This document shows positions 6,240 through 9,626 of a DNA stretch of 9,626 nt, piece by piece. The notes beneath the pieces were generated by a model, which did not search any database, was not told the DNA's origin, and saw only the letters and a program-made list of their open reading frames with translations. Position numbers and translations under genes: made by a program. The stretch's first letter is position 1. Each line of letters starts with the position of its first letter. The stretch spans positions 1 to 9,626 of the forward strand of contig CAIVPY010000430.1 in the NCBI GenBank assembly GCA_903907885.1, given 5' to 3'. This stretch comes from an uncultured Bacteroidota bacterium. GTDB lineage: Bacteria > Bacteroidota > Bacteroidia > UKL13-3.

Positions 6240-6269
6240 CAAAATTATGCTAATTCTGTTAATATCAAA
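6240..6269 (-). promoter_or_regulatory. Bacteroidota-type promoter of the small lipoprotein gene
   Basis: On the minus strand TTTG (6269-6266) is followed by 18 bases and TAATTTTG (6247-6240), an exact match to TAnnTTTG. GCGCCC covers the predicted start region. The expected transcript start near 6234-6236 gives a leader of about 30 bases that is A-rich with repeated AAAC before the ATG at 6204. The site lies between der and the lipoprotein gene, so the latter need not depend on der read-through. Confidence 0.75.
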
Positions 6270-6279
6270 ATGTTTTCTG

Positions 6280-7593
6280 TTATTTTTTTCTCATAAATAT
6301 CGTAATCGGCACTCCCGTAAGGGGGTAATGTTCTCTCATTTTATTTTCTAGATACCTTTTATAGCTCTCATTAACATATTGAGGATGATTACAAAACAGT
6401 GCAAACTTTGGATTTTGTCCCGGAAGCTGGGTTGCAAATTTTATTTTAACAAACTTCCCTTTAATAGCCGGTGGTGGATATGCTTCTACGATTTCGTGTA
6501 TAAATTCGTTTAGTTCGTGGGTAGAAATCTTACGTTTTCTGTTCTCTGCTACCATCAAAGCCAATTCCACAGCTTTAAAAATTCTTAATTTCTCTGTTGC
6601 TGAGATAAATAAAATAGGAACATCTACAAATGGCTTCATCTTATCCAAAATAACCGATTCGAAATTTTTGGCTGTTTTAGTGTCTTTTTCTATCAAATCC
6701 CATTTGTTAACCAATATCACCAAACCTTTTGAGTTTTTAACGGCTAAGTGAATTAGATTTAGTTCTTGAGAATCAATACCAACAACTGCATCAATAACCA
6801 AAACCACTACATCGCAGTTTTCTAAGGCTTTGATTGAGCGCATAACAGAGTAAAACTCAATATCTTCTTTTACTTTGGCTTTTCTGCGTATACCGGCAGT
6901 ATCAACCAAAACAAATTCTTTATCGAATAATTTATAATGAGAGTGTATGGTATCGCGTGTGGTGCCTGCAATATCTGTTACGATATTTCTCTCTTCTCCT
7001 AAGAGTGCATTTACCAGACTTGATTTACCTACATTGGGTCTTCCTACTACTGCAATTTTAGGTAAAGCGTCTGCTGCTGCATCTGTATCTTCTTCTGATA
7101 CTTCAAAATGACTAACTACTTTATCAAGCAATTCGCCTGTGCCAGAGCCATTGGCTGAGGAAATGGTAAACATCTCTTTAAAACCTAAACCCCAAAATTC
7201 GTGTGATTGAAACTCTCTATTAATGTTATCAACCTTGTTCACAACAACATAAACAGGTTTTTTAGTTCTTCTTAAAATATCTGCAAAATCTTTGTCTAAT
7301 TCAGTTATCCCAGATGAAACATCCACCATAAACAAAAGCACATCGGCTTCGCTAATAGCTATTTTTACTTGACTACGTATAGCAGCCTCAAAAATATCCT
7401 CACTATCAGGTACGTATCCTCCAGTATCAATCACTGTAAACTCTTTACCTATCCATTCAGATTTACCGTAATGCCTATCTCGTGTAACTCCGCTAAAATC
7501 ATCTACTATTGCCTTTCGTTGTTCAACAAGTCTATTAAAAAGTGTTGATTTTCCAACATTTGGCCTGCCTACTATGGCTACTATATTTCCCAT
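6280..7593 (-). CDS. der: Ribosome biogenesis GTPase Der (EngA), double G domain
   Basis: The 437-residue protein has the unique Der layout of two tandem GTPase domains and a C-terminal KH-like domain. G domain 1 has GRPNVGKS (9-16), T37, DTGG (56-59), NKVD (119-122) and SSANG (145-149). G domain 2 has GRPNVGKS (184-191), TT (211-212), DTAG (231-234), NKWD (296-299) and SAT (331-333). The two are joined by an acidic linker (about 164-177, EVSEEDTDAAADA). The KH-like region follows from about 350 and ends ITIFMRKK. All nucleotide-binding motifs are intact. Der assists assembly of the 50S subunit and is usually essential, and its second domain binds the ribosome. The ATG at 7593 gives a normal N-terminus, MGNIVAIVGRP. 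A -7 promoter element ends only seven bases before the ATG. Confidence 0.98.
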   Translation of the reverse strand: MGNIVAIVGRPNVGKSTLFNRLVEQRKAIVDDFSGVTRDRHYGKSEWIGKEFTVIDTGGYVPDSEDIFEAAIRSQVKIAISEADVLLFMVDVSSGITELDKDFADILRRTKKPVYVVVNKVDNINREFQSHEFWGLGFKEMFTISSANGSGTGELLDKVVSHFEVSEEDTDAAADALPKIAVVGRPNVGKSSLVNALLGEERNIVTDIAGTTRDTIHSHYKLFDKEFVLVDTAGIRRKAKVKEDIEFYSVMRSIKALENCDVVVLVIDAVVGIDSQELNLIHLAVKNSKGLVILVNKWDLIEKDTKTAKNFESVILDKMKPFVDVPILFISATEKLRIFKAVELALMVAENRKRKISTHELNEFIHEIVEAYPPPAIKGKFVKIKFATQLPGQNPKFALFCNHPQYVNESYKRYLENKMREHYPLTGVPITIFMRKK

Positions 7594-7600
7594 TTGGGCG

Positions 7601-7608
7601 CAAAAGTA
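7601..7608 (-). promoter_or_regulatory. -7 promoter element of der
   Basis: TACTTTTG on the minus strand (7608-7601) is an exact match to TAnnTTTG and is followed by CGCCC, as at the lipoprotein promoter. I find no clear TTTG at the -33 position. The box sits so close to the ATG at 7593 that the transcript should start within a few bases of the start codon, giving a leaderless or nearly leaderless mRNA. Confidence 0.55.
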
Positions 7609-7734
7609 ATCTTTTAAAAGCAGATTGCGTTTATATATATAATGTTATACAGCACTTTAGTTAAATATCCGAGAAGGCATGAAACAATTTAAAGAGGAAC
7701 AACGTCAAATAGTTTGTTATTAACCTCACATGAA

Positions 7735-8094
7735 ATGAAAAAGACATTGGTAATTGGCGCAAGCACAAACCCTCAAAGATACTCATATATAGCCACTAAT
7801 TTGCTTAGTGAATACAATCATGAAGTGATACCTTTTGGAAACAAAATGGGATTTATTGAAGAACACCAGATAGTTACAAACTTCCCTAAAAGCACAGATT
7901 TTGATACAGTCACTTTGTATTTGAACGAAAGCCTTCAAAAAGAATATTACGAAAAAATTATTGCATTAAAACCTAGAAGGGTAATTTTTAACCCTGGAAC
8001 CGAAAATCATACATTCATGGAAATGCTTAATAAAGAAGGAATTCAAACACTAGAAGCATGTACGTTGGTAATGCTTCGAACAAATCAATTCTAA
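7735..8094 (+). CDS. Small CoA-binding-domain protein (YccU-like)
   Basis: The 119-residue protein is a single Rossmann-type CoA-binding domain of the small YccU-like family. It opens KKTLVIGAST (2-11) with the first strand and nucleotide-binding turn. The strand EVIPFG (30-35) and the segment DTVTLYLN (57-64) follow, and the conserved signatures IFNPGTEN (84-91) and EACTLVML (107-114) come near the end. The domain resembles the N-terminal part of succinyl-CoA synthetase alpha and acyl-CoA synthetases but lacks the catalytic portions. It is probably a cytoplasmic ligand-binding protein of unknown physiological role. The start is the ATG at 7735; the frame remains open to a TTG at 7714, but the added residues do not belong to the domain. 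The gene diverges from der across a 141-base gap in which I find no convincing + strand promoter. Confidence 0.9.
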   Translation: MKKTLVIGASTNPQRYSYIATNLLSEYNHEVIPFGNKMGFIEEHQIVTNFPKSTDFDTVTLYLNESLQKEYYEKIIALKPRRVIFNPGTENHTFMEMLNKEGIQTLEACTLVMLRTNQF

Positions 8095-8154
8095 GAGGTT
8101 CATATTTCTATACTTTGCCATTTTTTATGTGGATAGTATTGTTTTTCAATAAAG

Positions 8155-8162
8155 TACTTTCG
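8155..8162 (+). promoter_or_regulatory. Probable -7 element of the TPR lipoprotein gene
   Basis: TACTTTCG is identical to the -7 box of rpmH and one base off TAnnTTTG. The predicted start near 8167 leaves a leader of about 10 bases before the ATG at 8178. A -33 TTTG at the right distance is missing. The surrounding gap (8095-8177) holds nothing else I can name. Confidence 0.4.
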
Positions 8163-8177
8163 TGCAAAATATCATAA

Positions 8178-8675
8178 ATGAAAAATATTTGTATTTTGAT
8201 AATGACAATAGTATCATTAGTTGCATGTCAATCACCTAAAGAGAAACAAATAGATAGAATAAAAACATTAGAACTAAGCGACAGTACTTTTAATGTAAAT
8301 ATTATGACTGAGTTAAATACAGCATACATTGATTTTACAGAGAAATACCCTGATGATGTACATACTCCTGAATATATGTTAAAGGCAGCTCAGCGAAGTA
8401 GTGTTTTGGGCAAACCAAACGAATCAATTTCCTTATATAATAAAATAATTAAGAGATATCCAAATTCTAACTTTTGTGAAGAGGCTTTGTTTTTAAAAGC
8501 ATTTACATTCGAAAATAGTTTAAATGATGCAGATAAGGCTAGGCAGACATATCAAGAATTTATTAATAAATATCCCAAAAGTCAATTGATCGAAGATGCA
8601 AAATTATCACTTCAAAATGTTGGGAAATCATCAGAAGAAATAATAGAGGATCTATCAAACCGTGATGAAGAATAG
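8178..8675 (+). CDS. TPR-containing lipoprotein
   Basis: This 165-residue protein has a lipoprotein signal peptide with lipobox LVAC and the lipidated Cys at 17. The mature part is helical and contains three spaced repeats of the type Tyr-Pro-x-Ser/Asp followed by a helix: KYPDDVHTPEYMLKAA (56-71), RYPNSNFCEEALFLKAF (93-109) and KYPKSQLIEDAKLSL (131-145). This is the tetratricopeptide pattern of BamD/YbgF-like periplasmic proteins. Such proteins act as scaffolds for envelope complexes. It is shorter than BamD, and I have no evidence that it is the BAM subunit. The acidic tail (SSEEIIEDLSNRDEE) has no known role. It sits 83 bases after the CoA-binding gene with its own candidate promoter, and I see no clear terminator behind it. 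Confidence 0.8.
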   Translation: MKNICILIMTIVSLVACQSPKEKQIDRIKTLELSDSTFNVNIMTELNTAYIDFTEKYPDDVHTPEYMLKAAQRSSVLGKPNESISLYNKIIKRYPNSNFCEEALFLKAFTFENSLNDADKARQTYQEFINKYPKSQLIEDAKLSLQNVGKSSEEIIEDLSNRDEE

Positions 8676-8749
8676 TTTTATAAAATCTTCTACCGATTCA
8701 AAAGAAAGTTAATCTCCAAAACGGAGTATGTAAGGAAAATTTTTGTGAT

Positions 8750-8757
8750 TATATTTG
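8750..8757 (+). promoter_or_regulatory. Candidate -7 element upstream of the right-edge gene
   Basis: TATATTTG is an exact match to TAnnTTTG in the 209-base gap 8676-8884. There is no TTTG at the -33 distance (TATG instead). If used, the mRNA would carry a leader of about 120 bases with a six-codon open frame (8767-8787, MTTEQK) and the dyad at 8802-8816. A second, weaker candidate, TACGTTTC (8859-8866), would give a leader of about 14 bases. Confidence 0.35.
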
Positions 8758-8801
8758 CTTGGAAATATGACAACTGAACAAAAATAACCAATAAAGCATC
8801 T

Positions 8802-8816
8802 AATGTTTAAAACATT
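8802..8816. other. Short dyad in the leader of the right-edge gene
   Basis: AATGTTT and AAACATT are exact complements around a single A. This may be an operator-like palindrome or, as RNA, a weak five-pair stem followed by TTTT. In AT-rich DNA it could also be chance. Confidence 0.25.
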
Positions 8817-8884
8817 TTAAGTATTAAAACTTACAAATTATCATATTAGCAATGTTTTTACGTTTCAATTAAATACATACGGCC

Positions 8885-9626
8885 ATGGCAAAGGAAAAAC
8901 CTATTAACTACAAATTTCGAGATTTGAAAATATTTGGAAGTACCGAATGGCTTGCAAATAATGAGAAAAAATACCGTTTGGTTTATGATGAAATCGAATG
9001 CAGTTTCATTTATTGTGAACTGAGCTTTTTCAACAAATTGTTTGATGAAAACGATTGGGATGTTAAGATTAGCTTGAAATGTATCAATCAAGCTGATGGC
9101 ATTGAAATTTGTAACCTGACTGCAGATAGACCTATAAAAAAAGATGAAAACATTGTGTTTGTTCGCGAAGGTTGGGGGGTTAAAACACTAGGCTCATATT
9201 GGAAAAAAGGTGTTTATAGATGGGAGGCTTGGATAGACAATGTATTTATTGGTGAAAAATTGTTTTACATTAATGATGTAGGTTTAGTTAGTGAAACTGT
9301 TAACCCCTATTTTTCTATCAATTCTTTACGTGTATATGAAGGACCAGACAGTAATTTAGAAAAATCTGAAAGAAAATATTTGTCTGGCTTTGATTGCAAA
9401 GAAACCCGCTATATATGGGTTGAGTTAAATGCTGAAAATCTGGTGAAAGAAAGTGAAAACTGGCCGTGCGAATTTTACTTCAACTTCAAAACACGTTCTG
9501 GGCAGTTGAAAGGAAGTATAGAAAAACTATTTTTTGTTCCTGCAAATGATAAACAATTTGATTGTTCTATTGGATGGGGTAGTGATTTAAAAGGAACCTG
9601 GGGCAATGACAACTATAGTGTTGATA
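8885..9626 (+). CDS. Tryptophan-rich protein with duplicated beta-rich domain, N-terminal part (runs off window)
   Basis: The frame is open from the ATG at 8885 to the window edge, giving 247 residues with no stop. There is no signal peptide or membrane segment, so it is probably cytoplasmic. The visible part is made of two related units of about 130 residues. Unit 1 has an Ile-Tyr-x-Glu-Leu pattern with E45, N50, W58, then GWG (96-98) and W106 followed by GVYRWE. Unit 2 repeats this with E180, N185, W193, GWG (230-232) and W239. The spacings are nearly identical, so I infer a tandem duplication. The strand-like alternation suggests beta-sandwich modules. From memory this resembles the N-terminal region of a Bacteroidota protein that continues into an AAA+ ATPase domain, but nothing in the window proves that. 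The start is supported by the downstream coding pattern. Confidence 0.8.
   Translation, partial: MAKEKPINYKFRDLKIFGSTEWLANNEKKYRLVYDEIECSFIYCELSFFNKLFDENDWDVKISLKCINQADGIEICNLTADRPIKKDENIVFVREGWGVKTLGSYWKKGVYRWEAWIDNVFIGEKLFYINDVGLVSETVNPYFSINSLRVYEGPDSNLEKSERKYLSGFDCKETRYIWVELNAENLVKESENWPCEFYFNFKTRSGQLKGSIEKLFFVPANDKQFDCSIGWGSDLKGTWGNDNYSVD

Noticed and set aside
7710..7716. TAGTTTG as a promoter for the CoA-binding gene
   Set aside because: It is one base short of TAnnTTTG and has no -33 TTTG at a suitable distance.
7679..7723. Fourteen-codon + strand frame (MKQFKEEQRQIVCY) ahead of the CoA-binding gene
   Set aside because: The purine run before it is too close to the ATG to act as a Shine-Dalgarno site, no promoter is visible upstream, and a frame of this length is expected by chance.
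8128..8136. DnaA-box-like TGTGGATAG
   Set aside because: It is a single copy with one mismatch, with no cluster, no AT-unwinding context and no dnaA or dnaN nearby; rpmH alone does not indicate an origin in this phylum.
8858..9091. Open minus-strand frame of 77 codons under the right-edge gene
   Set aside because: The + strand frame from 8885 is open for 247 codons and carries a duplicated domain, so the antisense frame is a shadow.

Overview
The window is an AT-rich stretch of ordinary chromosome from a member of the Bacteroidota. Several signs point there. Start codons are preceded by A-rich leaders rather than Shine-Dalgarno sequences. Several promoters match the Bacteroidota -33/-7 pattern (TTTG, about 19 bases, TAnnTTTG). 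The gene content also fits: a SPOR protein, an OmpA protein with thrombospondin-type-3 calcium repeats, small Ala-rich and TPR lipoproteins, and the rpmH-rnpA-yidD cluster. I cannot name a genus. I see no tRNA, rRNA, mobile element, CRISPR array or phage gene.

Layout. At the left, on the + strand, are the C-terminal end of a SPOR-domain protein (1-351) and an OmpA-family outer-membrane protein (438-1874), separated by a perfect 14-bp inverted repeat. A bidirectional terminator (1895-1925) divides this pair from a long minus-strand block. Read in transcription order from the right, that block is der (7593-6280), a 71-residue lipoprotein gene with its own promoter and terminator (6204-5989), rpmH, rnpA and yidD (5793-4942), a kinase-fold gene with a TTG start (4706-3672), and a PolX homologue (3594-1930). 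Right of der, on the + strand, are a small CoA-binding-domain protein (7735-8094), a TPR lipoprotein (8178-8675), and the first 247 residues of a tryptophan-rich protein that runs off the window (from 8885).

How the genes work together. rpmH, rnpA and yidD make ribosomal protein L34, the RNase P protein and the YidC-helper YidD, and rnpA and yidD overlap by 11 bases. Der is a ribosome-assembly GTPase. SPOR, OmpA and the two lipoproteins are envelope proteins, and OmpA and SPOR probably both bind peptidoglycan.

I see no new multi-gene defence or metabolic system. The points that most deserve a second look are: the PolX homologue, which keeps its PHP nuclease residues but has lost both aspartates of the polymerase DxD motif; the uncharacterised kinase-fold gene beside it; the internally duplicated protein at the right edge; hairpins between rpmH and rnpA; and promoter elements that place the der transcript start almost on its start codon.
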